DNA of 64,000 nucleotides from Myoxocephalus aenaeus (lineage: Eukaryota; Chordata; Actinopteri; Perciformes; Cottidae). Positions 46,820 through 59,599 of the stretch are shown here, piece by piece. Each line of letters opens with the position of its first letter. The stretch's first letter is position 1. The notes beneath the pieces are model-generated. The model worked only from the letters and a program-made list of their open reading frames with translations. It was not told the DNA's origin and made no database searches. The stretch spans positions 1 through 64,000 of the forward strand of contig JBAMJR010000068.1 in assembly GCA_038501785.1 (NCBI GenBank), in the 5' to 3' direction. The position numbers and the translations under genes are program-made.

Positions 46820-49490
46820 CCAGATACTTTTTGTCCATGTTATGTAATGTGCTCCATATTATGAGAGAACAGTCACGCTAGTTATTTGCTGCTGAAAACC
46901 GCTAACAGTCTTGCTGATATCCTGATGGATCAGAAAGGTGTTAAAGAAGGCGGGGCTTATTGTAGAGATCGTAGGTTCAGCGATCCTCAAAGTTCAGGTA
47001 GCAGTGTGGATGTAAAGATAGTGGACTGATCTGATGGCAGTTACCTGCAGTCGTACAATGTGAGCTATTGGGAAACAGACGGCTCTAGTTGAGATGCTGG
47101 ATTAACTTTATTGACTTGAATAAATATTGTGTTTGTCTCATGGGCTTTTATGTTGAGCAGGTATTCTCTCATATTTTCTGTCAATGAGAGGGCTATTTAA
47201 CTCCAAAGTTGTTAAGACATTAGAAAAAAGCCCATTATATGATCTTGCCTGTTTCATAAGAGGAACACAGTACATCAGTATTCTATAAATGGGACTAATC
47301 TTCCAAAAACATTTACTGTAATCTGATTTTCATAGAAAGTCACAGGGAGTAAACCACCACTTGTCTTCTAACGAGCTCCTTCCTCTTCCTTCCTGAGTTA
47401 TTTGGGGGAGAAATGGACAGGAAGCAGCTCCTGATAAGTTTGTAGCTCTAACAACACAGGACATCTGAAGCTGCAGGATGAATCTCATCAAAACCACACA
47501 GACCGTGAGCCAGGCGGAGCTCAAACCTGTGGATTCTGGAATAAAACTATTGGAAGAATACCGTCAAATTTAACGATGCACTATTTTATGTGTGGAGAGT
47601 CCGACAGGCTGGCGTACTTTATTCTGACACTGACATCACTGTAAACATGTATCCAATAACACGGTGAGATAAACTAGTATATCTTTAACATTTAGGGTGC
47701 AGCTACACATTAAAACTATGCAGTTATGAATTAGAATGAATGCAATTCAATGTGTGGGAACGTCACATGTACAGGAAAGCAGATATTGTGACTTCACCCT
47801 CACTAACGTGAACTCATTTCAGCTCCTCGGCCCTCAGCCTCGTCGACCTTAAGATGTCACAACTGTGGCCCTCTTCTTTATTTTGGCCCCTGAGAGTTGC
47901 CCTTTGCACAGAAGTGTTTCGCAAGCTACTCGATTATTACATAACTCTTGATTACCACAGAATAGTTCTGTGGTAATCAATGACTGGAGTTCATAAAGAG
48001 GAGAAGCATGTGTAATGAACTGTTACAAGAAACACAGTAAGATGACGTCTGTGGTATTCCCCGCTTTTCTTTAACATTCTTATAACTTCACGTCTATACC
48101 TAGAGATGAAATCATAATGAAGATCATGGATAAGTAAACATATCTCAACGTGTGGAAAACCTGGACAGAACGTCTCCTCAGAGCATGCAAGCCTCTGCTG
48201 GAATGACATTAAATATCACTTCATTTGGGATAATGCTCTTGCACGTACATTTGCTTCATACTTGTGTTTTTCTTTCGTGCGATACACTCGTGTTCCCTGG
48301 ATTGACACCTTTCTGTGGTTCAGAAGGTTCAGAGATGCGACCTCATGTTCTCAGAACCAGCTCATTGAGGTGGAGCCGCTTCTTTAATGGATCAGAAACA
48401 GCGACAGCAAGAAAAGTTCATGTTTTTGGAGATTTTTTTTAATTCTGTTTACAGCAGAGATGCTCACCAGTTGGCTTTCCATCCCCAAAAAGCTCATTCA
48501 CCTGCAGGTAACTATACGCATTTATACAGAAGACATTTTTTTTTTGTGGTTCCAAAACCTGACAATAAACCGTCAGACAGAACTTTTCCTTCCACGCGTA
48601 CGACTTCCTCCTCTTTAAAAACTAAATCTAACAGCAGGGTATTGTGTGTTTTTAAAGAAAAACCTTTGAGCTGAATTTTAAATTAAAGTAATTGCAAACT
48701 CAGCCACTCAGTTATATACAATATCGTTCGAATTTTGTACTAACTATCTGCATTTTTTTAAAGAATAAAAATCAAGTCTTGATCCAGAGTTCATACACAG
48801 TGCAGCTAGAGTCCAATCAGTGAGGAAATAAAATGACATCTGGAAATACTTCACTCTGGACACATTAATATCAATGACAGTGTTCATTTCTCATATATAT
48901 AACACAATATATTCATAATGAATCATATAAATCAGAGATATTAAAAGTGTGTGGCTGCACTGTTGAGAAAACACATCTTACTGATGTTCATTTCAATCAA
49001 GAGCAACGTTACTGTCGCTGAACTCTGAACGCTGTGTGTGTAAAATAACTTGAGATCTAAAAAGTTGTGAAATTAAAAAAAGAATTAAGGCAGGTGTTTC
49101 CAGTAACCCATATACATATATAGAGTATGCAATAAAAAAAGAAAAAGCACAACCGTGGCATGCCGTGGCTCTACTGACAGAGGGCCCAGTTAGTCATTAA
49201 GAAGCTCAGGAAACCGAACCGGCCTTGAAGTAGCGATCAGACCCCTCAACCGCCTACGAAGGAAAGCATTGCAGTCGTATTCATTCTTCCTATAACTTCT
49301 CTTCCATCCACCTTCACATTGCAGTGTAAACAAACTGGGAGGAGGCTCGATGAAATCCTCCACGCGGCCACGCCGAGAAACCTCAGAGTTCAGCCGGCGT
49401 GACTTCCTCCATTTAGTCATTTGGGCTGAGAGCGTTTTCTTCTTCTTTTTAAAAGTGCACATAGTGATCGAACGCAGCGTCCATCGGATG
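46820..49490. other. Intergenic region nsa2 to tor1
   Basis: Tail-to-tail intergenic region. AT-rich, with no convincing ORF or RNA gene. The right part should hold the torsin 3' UTR; its end is not clear. Confidence 0.6.
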
Positions 49491-49496
49491 CCGACA

Positions 49497-51998
49497 TTAT
49501 GTGTAGTAGTCCAACTTGCTCGCTATCGTCTTGCAGCCCTTGACGGAGAACACTCGCTCCGTTTTCGGGAAGTAGACGACGTCTCTGGCCACCTGGATCG
49601 CCACGTCCTGGTCCGGCTGGATCCCTCTGGCTTTCATCTCGGCCATGGCGCACTGGGCCACGTGCCGGTACTCCAGCGGCAGGAACGGGACGAAGAAGTC
49701 CACCAAGTTCTTGTCGATCAGACTCGTGTGCCACAAGCCGCCTACGGGAAGAGATCGACGGACACGTTAGCGGAATGGCACCCGGAGAATCAAGGAGGCG
49801 GCCATTTATTTTGGACTCACTTTTCTTGTTGTTGAACACCGATAGAGAGAGCACCGTTTCCAGATCTTTCAGCTCGAGCTCTTCTCGGTCTCGTCCCGCT
49901 TTCCAGAAATCTAAAGTGGTCTGTGTGATGCTCTCCCCTCCGGCGTTGCTGGGAGGAGGATCAGAAACGGGGAACAGGTTAGAATTTGCCTCGGATTACA
50001 AGCAGCGAATGATTGTAGGTCTTTGTTCTCACCAAGTGAATCTTGGAAACTATGAACGTTTTTATTTATTGCACAGCTCTGTTGAGGTTTTAAGATCATG
50101 GGAAAAAATACTGGCTTTGAGCCCCAACACACCAAACTGTGACCAAACCGATCTCAAAGGCAGCATTCGGGTGCAAAACGTTTCTACATTGAACGCACCA
50201 CAAGTGTTTTTGTTATTCAAAAACTATTTGGAAGACATCGACCAAATGTCTGCTCAATAAACAGTTATGATTCTTCTAAAATGACATGAAAAAGTGCAAA
50301 TGTTAGGGATGTGGACGCATATATTTTGCTTAAGAAACCTCCAGTTTTCATACCGACACTTCTCATGTTTTTTCTTTAACTCCTGTTATCTTTGGGGTCA
50401 ATTTAATGGGGACAATCGGGTAAACATTAAATGAACATGATGATTGTTGTATTTAAAAAAGGGATATTTAGGTAGTACCTGACACTTAAACTTGGGAAAC
50501 AATTTTAATTCTAATCATTTTCTGGAGGTTTAAATGTTAGTAAAGTTGAAGGTAACAACAGGGTTAAGTTCTTGCTATGAATATGCATCTATAAAACAGA
50601 CAAGTGATACGCTCGTGTTCCCTGGATCGATATCTTTCTATGGTTCAAGTTCAAAGCTTTTCACCTGAGGAAGATAAAGATGGCTTTCCGATAAGAAACT
50701 CCATCCAGCTTTTCGTAGTATTCCAGGTACGGCTTTATGCTGTCAATCAAGCCCGGGTGCATCTTGTCCATCTCATCAAAGATGAACATGGACTGCGCAC
50801 AGTTGGAGACGTTGCCTTTGATCCACTGCTGTAGCTGAGACTGAGGAGAAACAGCAGCATGTTCATACAAAACGCCAAACATAAGAACGTCACCGTGTTT
50901 CAGTAGATTCTGTCTGATCCGGGTTCATCGTCACACCTTGTAGGTGTCAATTTGGCTCAAATGTGGGAAGTGAAGTTCAGCTGTGAAGATATGGACGAAG
51001 CTGCTGTCCATCCCCTCTTTGTAAATGTTGTCAGCGATCATCTGACTGACGAAGTTCTTCCCGGTGCCGGTCCACCCGTGCAGAGAGAGCACCAGGGGCT
51101 TCTTCGGGTTGTCGTTGCTCATGAAGCCGGTCACGGCTTTCAGGATGATGCGTGACGCGATGTGCTGCCCGAACAGCTTGGCTTCCAGGTCCAGCTGGAG
51201 ACCTGGAGGGTGCAGGGAGACAAAGTCCACCAGGATCAGTGGGTGCAGGGAGACAAAGTCCACCAGGATCAGAGGGTGCAGGGAGACAAAGTCCACCAGG
51301 ATCAGTAGGTGCACACACCTGACTGAGCCACCTTTCTACGCGCTTCAGCTAGTGGGAGAAAAATGCACAAGATGGTGGGTATTTGCATGTCCTGACATGT
51401 ATAACCAAACAATCAACTAATCAAAAAGGCATAAAACTTAAAGCTACTACGAGGAACTTTAAGTTTGACATACGAATAACTAACAAGAATCGTTTCCAGT
51501 TAACAAGTTCCTCACAGTAACTTTAAATAAACTTCCTCAAAGGTGTACTGAAGTACAGCACGTGAGTACATGTCAGGTGAGGCGGCACACCTGAGCAATA
51601 AAACCCGGAATCGGACCGAAAGCCTGAACGGAAACGGGGTGGCTGTCTCCCGAAAGGAGATGTCAAAATATGTTAATCAACCGTGCAGGTTTCTCGTTTT
51701 AACGGTGAGAAACGATCGAGTCACGAGACTCCACGTTAAACGTACATTATTAAGGTTACAGGTGTGTGTCTGTCGCGTTAAAACAAACACAGTAGTCTAC
51801 GTGCTGCACGTCGTCACCTGTTGCGTTGAAGACGATCCATTTCGGATCGCAGCTCTCGTGCAGGTACTTGTAGATCGTCCGGCCCAGAGCCGCTCCGACA
51901 CCGAGCACCAGCGTCGTCGTGAACGGCTCAAACGTGTGCACGAGCACGCCGACCGACAAGAAAACATGCAGCAACAAATACACGCGCGTCGCCTTCAT
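49497..51998 (-). CDS. tor1: Torsin-1 family AAA+ ATPase, proximal first exon
   Basis: ER-lumen/nuclear-envelope AAA+ protein of the torsin-1A/1B family; in mammals activated by LAP1 or LULL1. Exons: 51818-51998, 50937-51202, 50665-50840, 49821-49948, 49497-49741. GT-AG junctions; 996 nt, 331 aa plus stop, against 332 aa in human torsin-1A. Residues 1-23 are a signal peptide, followed by the short hydrophobic segment TTTLVLGVGAAL. Walker A GWTGTGKN 103-110 with the torsin-specific Asn, Walker B FIFDEMDK 168-175, sensor region FLSNAGG 206-212, and the redox-sensing GCK at 319-321. N-glycosylation sequons NAT and NVS are present. The paralogue (1A, 1B or a fish-specific copy) cannot be fixed from sequence alone. 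Confidence 0.95.
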
Positions 51999-52609
51999 CG
52001 TAGAAATCGGCTAAAACTCCCGTAGTAGTTTGTTGTTGTCAAAAGCGATCATAATACCACCGCGGAGGGGGACGATCTGCGCGGAACTAGCTAGCTTCTC
52101 TACAAACGGGCACTTCCGCATACGTCATAAACGCGCGACGAACGCGCTCTGCTCAACACACAATATACGAAATGTTGGCCAAGTTTGAATGGACGACTAG
52201 CGTTAAATAGAACAAATAGAACCAGTTAAACTGTCTTTATATACGTGTATACATACAACGCAGGTACTTGTCTCGCTACCTTACGTGTAACTTAACTGAC
52301 GTTGAACAATTCGCTGACATTAAACAGTTAAGTTAATTAGCTAGCGGTTAGCTAACTTGAACGTCTGTTAGCTAACCGTGCGGGCATCACAAGCGCTCAT
52401 GCGTTACCTGTCCTGTTCAAATAAATCCACTCGGGTCGACAGCACTCGTTGAAATAGTAGAAGATGTTCTGGTAGCTGGCTAAAAAGCCGGTGAGAGCCG
52501 CGGCCATGCCCACCGCGATGCTGGTGCTGATGGGCTCGATCGCGTCCGTTACGCCGCCGGAGAAGACGAGCATCCACAGCAGCAGGACGCTGCTCTTCCG
52601 CGGGTTCAT
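49497..52609 (-). CDS. tor1: Torsin-1 family AAA+ ATPase, distal first exon isoform
   Basis: Alternative first exon 52408-52609 (67 codons plus one base) ends in the same phase, with the same G|GT junction, as the proximal exon, and can join exon 2 at 51202. This gives 1017 nt, 338 aa plus stop. It encodes its own signal peptide (MNPRKSSVLLLWMLVFSGG) and a torsin N-terminal block (AIEPISTSIAVG, then FNECCRPEW), resembling human torsin-1A at least as well as the proximal exon does. Either the gene has two promoters, or this is the remnant first exon of a tandem torsin copy. Transcripts would decide. Confidence 0.75.
51208..51306. repeat. 33-bp tandem repeat at torsin exon 2 acceptor
   Basis: Three exact or near-exact units (starts 51208, 51241, 51274) of gggtgcagggagacaaagtc plus 13 bp, ending 5 bp from the exon 2 boundary. 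On the coding strand they read in frame with exon 2 as LILVDFVSLHP repeated three times, after a Met at 51314. Confidence 0.9.
52105..52130 (-). promoter_or_regulatory. Promoter motifs upstream of proximal torsin exon
   Basis: ETS-like cacttccgc at 52111-52119 and CRE-half tacgtcat at 52121-52128, about 115 bp upstream of the proximal start codon. Inferred promoter only. Confidence 0.4.
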
Positions 52610-52645
52610 CTCACCGCTTCATCAGAGTTGGGTCCGGCAAAAGGA

Positions 52646-52671
52646 GAAAGAAAGAAAGAAAGAAAGAAAGA
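52646..52671. repeat. (GAAA)n microsatellite
   Basis: About six units, just upstream of the distal torsin start codon. Confidence 0.9.
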
Positions 52672-52787
52672 GGCAGTCTGCCCGTCTGCGGGTCAAATTG
52701 TTTGCCAAAAAAGCGGACTGAGTCAACACAGTTACAGACTGCTGGCGGCGGAGGCGCTGTGGTTGCCATGCACACACGTCGCCGACG

Positions 52788-52795
52788 TGACGTCA
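52788..52795. promoter_or_regulatory. Consensus CRE upstream of distal torsin exon
   Basis: Perfect TGACGTCA, with an adjoining acgtg half, about 180 bp upstream of the distal start codon. CREB/ATF-type sites could link the gene to ER stress; that link is inference. Confidence 0.45.
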
Positions 52796-52849
52796 GAGTC
52801 CGAAGGTGAAGTTCACCTGAGACTAAATTGAGGTCCCACTGGGTTTATT

Positions 52850-54440
52850 TATTTATTATTTTACCTTCTTTTTTTGTTTGTTTAAATCAGGAGATGTCAA
52901 ATATTTCACTGAAACACTTTTTTTCTGCCAACGTAATATGGAATAACAGGAACACAATGTGTGTATTACGGTCGTATAGGAATTAAAATAGTGCAGACAA
53001 ATAGTAGTAATATAATTTGTAACATTATTAGGAATTTAAATAGTGCAGACAAATATAAAACAAATAGTGCAGACAAATATTAGTACTTTTATTTATAATA
53101 TTATTAGGAATTAAAATAGAGAAATTAATTGGAATTGAAATAGTGCAGACAAATATTATAAATAGTGCAGACAAATATTAGTAATATTATTTATAATATC
53201 ATGTATATTAATTATAAATAGTGCAGACACATATTAGCTAGTGGAGAAAGAAAGTGCACAAGAGTAGCCTATAGGGTAAGGTGGAATACAATTAATCAAG
53301 TACTTTCAGGTGGATTTTATTTTCTTAAAAGTCTTCATCTGCTGAATTTATGCATGTATTTATTTGATATATTTGTAAATAGATGCACACCAACCTATTG
53401 TTGCCCATGGAGCTTCTAGCAGGTCAATGTCTTCAACAGCCACAGGCTTGCAGCAGGTTTAAGTCACCCTGCTTTTAGTGCCTGTTAATTAAAATGTTGT
53501 GCACAAATCACATGGAGAAGATGTAACATTACTACTTAATGGCATCTTATTTTTCCACTTCTGTTAAAAAAGTTTAAAAAAAAAGGTGATATAATATCAA
53601 AATCACACCTGCCAGCAGAGGGCAGTTACACACCACAAACATTATCAAAATATACTTAAAGTATCAAAAGTAAAAGTATTTATAATGCAGAATAGCCCAT
53701 TTCAGAATCATGTGATATTATTGGATTATAGTACATGCCTTTAATTTGGCAGCTGGTAAAGGTGTAGGCTGATCTGAGGCTGATGTAAATTATAAATTTA
53801 CCTTGTGTTAATTCATTGTCAGCTATTCATTTGTTTTATTATGGTTTTCTTTAACTATGTTTTTATTTATTTTACTATATATTGGCTCTGTGGCACTCTG
53901 AGATTCTTTTGAAAGAAAAGGTTCAAAATGAAATGCATTATTATTATTATAAATATTTGGTTTGTTTTATTTATTTTCTTGGTGAACAAACCTGGGTGGT
54001 CACCCAGGTTTGTTTGTGCCTGTGAGATTGTTGATATAGATCTTAGAACAGAGGCCTTTCGAAACCATAATATTTGAAATATCCCTTACAGAAATAAACT
54101 AAATGAATAATAAGATATCTTTTCACTTGGATTTAAAGGCGTGTGGTGTAACGGCAGTTTGGCTTTTTTTGCTTTTGTTATGACGCTGTGATTTAAAGCC
54201 GCAGATCGTTTTGCACGAGTACATCAAGGTGCATCAGAATAATATCTAAATTGCAACCAGGATATGGTGAGCAATCATTCACAAGGATGAACGTGACGCT
54301 TGAGTAACGACAGGAAGCTGCAACAATAAAAGCACCGTCCCTCTCGGCTCCTGACTTATCGAGACTGAAAGCGATGCAAACCTTTAGAGGAAGAATGCAT
54401 GAAGCCACTTGACACTGAGCGGGTTGAGTTACGTTGAGCG
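52850..54440. other. Intergenic, repeat-rich
   Basis: Irregular tandem copies of aatagtgcagacaaata occur at 52990-53235. A retroposon-tail-like stretch lies near 53880-53940. A 14-bp palindrome (cctgggtg/cacccagg) is at 53985-54014. No gene recognised. Confidence 0.6.
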
Positions 54441-54448
54441 TCTGTGTT

Positions 54449-54473
54449 GATGATGATGATGATGATGATGATG
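54449..54473. repeat. (GAT)n microsatellite
   Basis: Eight units. Confidence 0.9.
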
Positions 54474-54479
54474 AAGGCC

Positions 54480-57390
54480 CTTCTCACGACGTCACAGTGC
54501 ATGCGGCAGGTTTAATTTGAAGATAAAAGAGCTCACGAGAAAGTAAACATGTCACACACTCCGTCACTGAACAAAAGCTTTTAAATCCTCTCGGAGCAGA
54601 AGAGAATAATGTGTTGCAGCTTGGACGTTTCTAATTCAGGCCTGGCCAGCAGTGACCCTTGACCCAGTTCATGTATTTGGGGAGTTTTGTCCTCTCAGAT
54701 ACCCGGGGCTGGGTCAGGAAGTGCTGCTGCGGCCTTTAAAACCGCGATATCGGGTTATAAATACCGCAATCTTGACACGACTTGATATATTTGAAATGGC
54801 AGACATTATTTTGACAATATGAGGCAGTGAACTCTTTTTGCTCTGAGTCATAAGGGCGTCCTCTCTGGGAACCTTTTTCATTCCATAATTGTGTTTTTAC
54901 TCGTCTGGAAGAGAGCGTTAGAGTTTATCGGTACCAAATGTTTCCTCCAGCGGTTCACCCTCTCTGCAGCCTCTGGCTCTGCTGGGTTTTGGCACACTTT
55001 GAGGATAGCATGTGGATGGTGACACCGTGTAACCAGGAACAGGTTTCAAGCTAATCGTGCAATAAATATTTAAAAAAGCATCGGCAAAATAAAATGTCTA
55101 TAAGGAGATAGAGTAGCAAGAAGAGGGCGGCCTTGTTGTGGGAAACATTTCAAAAGGGACAGTTCACCTCAAAATAAAAAAAATAAAAAAGTTTGTTCTC
55201 TTACCTGTAGTACTATTTATCCATCTAAATAGTTTTAGTGATATAAAAAAAAGACATTACACGTTTTTCAATGTATTTTTTTTGCCGCGTTGAGCATCAC
55301 AAGCCGAGAGAAAGCAAACATCTCTACGGCGGAAATCTCCAAAACTAGGAAACTATGCATTTTAGATTTTGGGGTGAACTGTCACTTTAATATTGTTTTG
55401 CTTTTATTGTGTATTTTACTGCGCCTCTTTTTATTGTGCTTTCTTAACTGTTTGATCCCTGTTATGGTCACTTTGTGTTAATTTATGTTTGTTTTTTTCG
55501 ACTCCTGTACAGCACTTTGTGACCTTTGTCTGTGAAAAGGACGATATAAATAAACTTTACTTACTTAAACATTGGACAAGATTGTTTTTTTCCTTTCAAA
55601 TTATGGGTTGTGAAGAGTAGTGCTACTTTAAAGTTTTAGACAAACACGGTATAGCTGAAGTAAAGAGCAGTGATTAATTAAAACCTCTATGCTTTATTCT
55701 AGATCTCCCTCCATTGCACTCTGACTCCTGATCAGGATCCTGGTCGTGAATCTGCCAACACAGACCGTCTCGTGAGGCCCGAGGCGAACAAAGGGCCTCG
55801 GCTTTCTGCTGCTGCTGGTGTTTTTCACTTCCTCTCGTCCAGCCTGTCACGGTGGCGGCGTGTCCTTCCCGGTGGGGACGGGGTCAGGTGGTCTTCCTCG
55901 TGTTCCAGGACCAGGGCTTTTCCTCGCGTTCCTCAGGGTGGCTCTTCAGCCGCGACCCCTGACGAAGACCATTGAAAAGGAGGGATTTGAGCTCAATAAT
56001 GCTGTGAAAGCTCAGGGAAAAAGTGCAAAAAAAGCTTGAAAGCAGCTCTGCTGTCCCTCCTCGAAGAGGTTTCCTGTGTTAGCGGTTAGCATCTGCACTT
56101 TTGGAGAACAAAGCAGATCTCTTGTTGTTTTCCCAAAAGATTTATTGAGCGACAAACCTTGAATGAGACATTAACATTTTAAATGAGCATCATTCTTGAC
56201 TTATATTTGAAAATTTCACAAAGCATGGCACTGCGTAAGTGACAAATTAGCATGATTTATTTTGTCTTGAAAACAAAAGATGCGTGTATAGAGTTATGCA
56301 ACAGGCATCCACAAGCATAACTCAAGGTCCGGACAAGTCTGGGCGTCTACGCAATGAGGATCAAGTGGGGAAAACACTTTGCCTGCAGAGTAAAAATGTC
56401 TATTCACTGTGGATGTTGGAATAAGATTTGATGACTAAATATTTTGTTTGTGTTACGTTGTTAAACTCTTCTGTTACCAGGTGGGAAACTTGTATCTTTG
56501 TGCCTGAGTGGAGGTCTTTTATTCCCAATAATTTCTCCAGAGTTGGTTCATTGACTAAAAGAATGGGAGAGGGCACTTGTGGAGAAGTTTGAGCTTTACT
56601 CCCCTTCTGGTCGCCTCACCCGACCCGAGCCTTAACCCGGACACCTCTCACTGGCAACTCTAAGAGTCCAACCAGGCCCACAATGAGGGGATCTACAGAC
56701 AGAATATCAGAGACCTGATTGGTCAGAGAGATTAGATAGCAATGAGTGTTACGTGTTAAAAAATAACATAATAAAAAAGATAAGACAGAAGTGTGCTGTG
56801 CAGTTTACTCGTTCTGTATTTTAATCGTTATACCGCTTAAAACCACCAGGTGGGGCTCTGCTTTCAAAGTGCACATGGGGATTGCACAACAGAAAAGTGC
56901 AGAACACACACATAACTGAATAACAGTAAATAATAATAATAAAAAACCTTTCACCACTGAGGTTATGGAAATTCCAAGATAAAAAAGAGATCCAATACAT
57001 ATTGACTCATGTGCAGTGGTCACTTGGAAAGCTTCTTTTATTTTTACGTCATTCTCTAAAGAAATGAGACTGTGGTCTGAAAACACATTTTTCTACTTTT
57101 CCATCCAAGAAGAGTGCTGTGTGATGCTTTTAAGTGCAGCAATTCACTGGTAATCTTCTTGTGGCTCTCATTGACCAAAAACAATCAAATCATGGCAATC
57201 CAGTCGTTGAAATATTTCAGTCAGGACCAAAGCTACAGGAAGCTCATGAGCAACAGCATGAAAAGGGAACGCAAGACAAGCCATACATGTTATAAACATC
57301 AGTCCCTGTTCATCTTTCTTTAATGTTAAAGCTGCTCCCATCGACATGTTTACATCAACAATAGATCAGTTGACCAGTGGTGGAAAGTAA
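54480..57390. other. Intergenic, no gene recognised
   Basis: A GC-rich patch at 55720-55960 has open frames on one strand but no recognisable domain. A retroposon-like tail (gcactttgtgacctttgtc, then gatataaataaactt) is at 55510-55560. Otherwise nothing distinctive. Confidence 0.5.
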
Positions 57391-57392
57391 GT

Positions 57393-57949
57393 TACCGTAA
57401 AATTTGGGTTACAAGCCGCTAACTCCTCAACTTTGATCCGTGGGGCTTAAATATCGGTGCGGCTAATTTGTGGATTTTTTTCGATTCTAAATAGTAGCAG
57501 TTGCAGAGACATACGGTACAAATTTCAACAGGGTCGTCTGCAGGCAGGGGCCCTGCGAGCTACTCGCTGGGGTTAGCGCTAGCTAGCTAGCTAGCTGCCT
57601 CTAGGACCCCTGCCGTCAGACCTGTTTTCCGTCGCTCCTCCTCGGGTGGCATTGTCGGTGGGTGCCACCACCAATTTTCAGTGTTGTTTACTTGAGCTCA
57701 AACAGTGCAGCCACACATTTTTGTGGCAGCTGCTGCTAGCGCTCGCTAGCTAGCTAGCCACAGCGAGCAGCTAGCTCCCCGACAACCACCGAAGGTAGCG
57801 GGACCAGCCCCGGCTCGACGCCCGACTCGGTAGCAGCAGCAACAGCGGCTTATAAACGAAAAAATCATTAAATACAACTTTTTCTTTAAATTTAGTAGAT
57901 GCGGCTTATAAAAGGTTTATAAGGGCCTTATAACCCACATTTTACAGTA
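57393..57949. mobile_element. Non-autonomous DNA transposon-like element
   Basis: Imperfect terminal inverted repeats: left taccgtaaaatttgggttac, right (reverse complement) tactgtaaaatgtgggttat, extending to aagccgc/aaggccc. A TA at each end could be the target duplication. The interior has (CTAG/GCTA)n palindromes at 57574-57597 and 57742-57762. No transposase frame. Confidence 0.6.
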
Positions 57950-58402
57950 CATTTTATGGTACATTTTACGGCACATTTACTCAAGTACTGTGCTCAGTGC
58001 AAGTATTTCCATTTGAGGGAAATATGCATGGTTGGAAATATAGTTTGACTTAGTTTTTACTTCTCACTTAGATACTTTTCATAGTAAAAGGTTTACAAAC
58101 GCAATAAAGAGTCCCAGTGCTGCCTCACATCCAGGTAGCCGTCACACAGAGAGACCGGAGCAGGAGGTGAGGAGGCCTAAGCCTTCCTGCCTTTGTGTGT
58201 TGTCTATACTGTGGTATAGGTACGTGTTTACTCAAGCTACTCCGGTTCACCCACATTCAGTGTATAAAATGTCTCTTAACGGATACAAGAAAAGAAAAAT
58301 AAGCTTATCTCTCTTATCATTTGCTGCACGAGCTGTAACTGTTCAACTCGGACTGATGTTCTGCTGATTCAGTGACTTCATTTGTAATAAAAGTCCAAAG
58401 AA

Positions 58403-58445
58403 AACACTGTGTTCTTTTGCAACACTTGCAAAAGAACACAGTGTT
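58403..58445. repeat. Perfect 20-bp hairpin
   Basis: Arms 58403-58422 and 58426-58445 (aacactgtgttcttttgcaa and its complement) with a 3-nt loop cac. Confidence 0.9.
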
Positions 58446-58449
58446 CTAA

Positions 58450-59550
58450 CATGCGCTAACATGTGTTTGCAGAACTCATTCGCTTCACCAAATTCATTTC
58501 TACAAAACTATTTGACCTTTTAGATCTCCCAATGGATAACATTTATTGTTTGAAAGTCACATGAACAACAACATTCAATCACAAATCAAAAGCGACTCAA
58601 ATCATTTTGATTCGCTGTATCTTCTTGAAAAATAAGGTAGGCATGTCATGCTACAATACATCCACTAGATGGCGCTGTGTCTTTAAAACCTTCTTGTTCA
58701 GTCCGCCTCGCTACCGGAAGTTAGCAACACGACATGAGAACTCTTGTTTGGTCGAATTTTCAGAGGTGGGCATATTTTGTTCAACATTTGATAGATTCAG
58801 AGACTGAACAGAAGTATGAAACTTCCAATAAGTGGAAAATAATTGTCTAAAAAGCATGCTGTACAAAAATATTTCAACTGTAATTTTATGGTAAATGTAG
58901 TGAAGCTAGTGAAGCTAGTACATGTAATATAATGTAATATTTGCAACAAAAAAGTACTTTGGTTTAGAATTATATATTTAATAAGATCCCATTAAATATA
59001 TGCTGAAATTAATTAAAAAAATATTCTTCCGTCCAAAAACTGTGCTGAACTAAACGGTTAAATGATCATTTAATGCTAAAAGTATGGATGCTAAGATATT
59101 AAATGTACTATTTTTATGAAATAAAAAAGTATGAACATTCACTGGTTACTATCGAAAATCTGTTCATGCAGGTTTATGACGTGTGCGTCACATTTTAAAT
59201 CACTTTAGAAAAAAAAATCTGTGATTTTATGACATTTTAGTTTGTTTTATGCTCTAATTTCTGTTTCTAGTTTAGCTTTGGGCTTTTAGCTCATTTCATT
59301 CCCTTTGTGTATTAAATGTCTCGCGTATTTAATGTAAAGCCCAGTGTTTTGAAAGGAAAGATGCTATATAAATAAAGTTAATCAGTTATAATTGTCATAA
59401 AATTGCTGTTACATACTTCTTGTCTGTGGTCTGAAATGGACGGCGGTCACTGAGAGGAAGGGTCTTGTTTCGGTTGCCAATGGAATCCTGGACCCATTAC
59501 CTCATCGGAAATATGCCGCAAATCAACCCAAAAAACATCCAGAGAATTCA
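58450..59550. other. Intergenic, no gene recognised
   Basis: AT-rich. A retroposon-like tail (gatgctatataaataaagtt) is at 59359-59381. Confidence 0.5.
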
Positions 59551-59554
59551 AACC

Positions 59555-59558
<4 letters not shown>

Positions 59559-59591
<33 letters not shown>
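59559..59591. repeat. (GT)~16 microsatellite
   Basis: Pure dinucleotide run. Confidence 0.95.
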
Positions 59592-59593
<2 letters not shown>

Positions 59594-59599
59594 CTGCCC

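Noticed and set aside
55720..56040. GC-rich open frames near 55.8 kb
   Set aside because: No domain, splice context or homologue recognised; composition alone explains the open frame.
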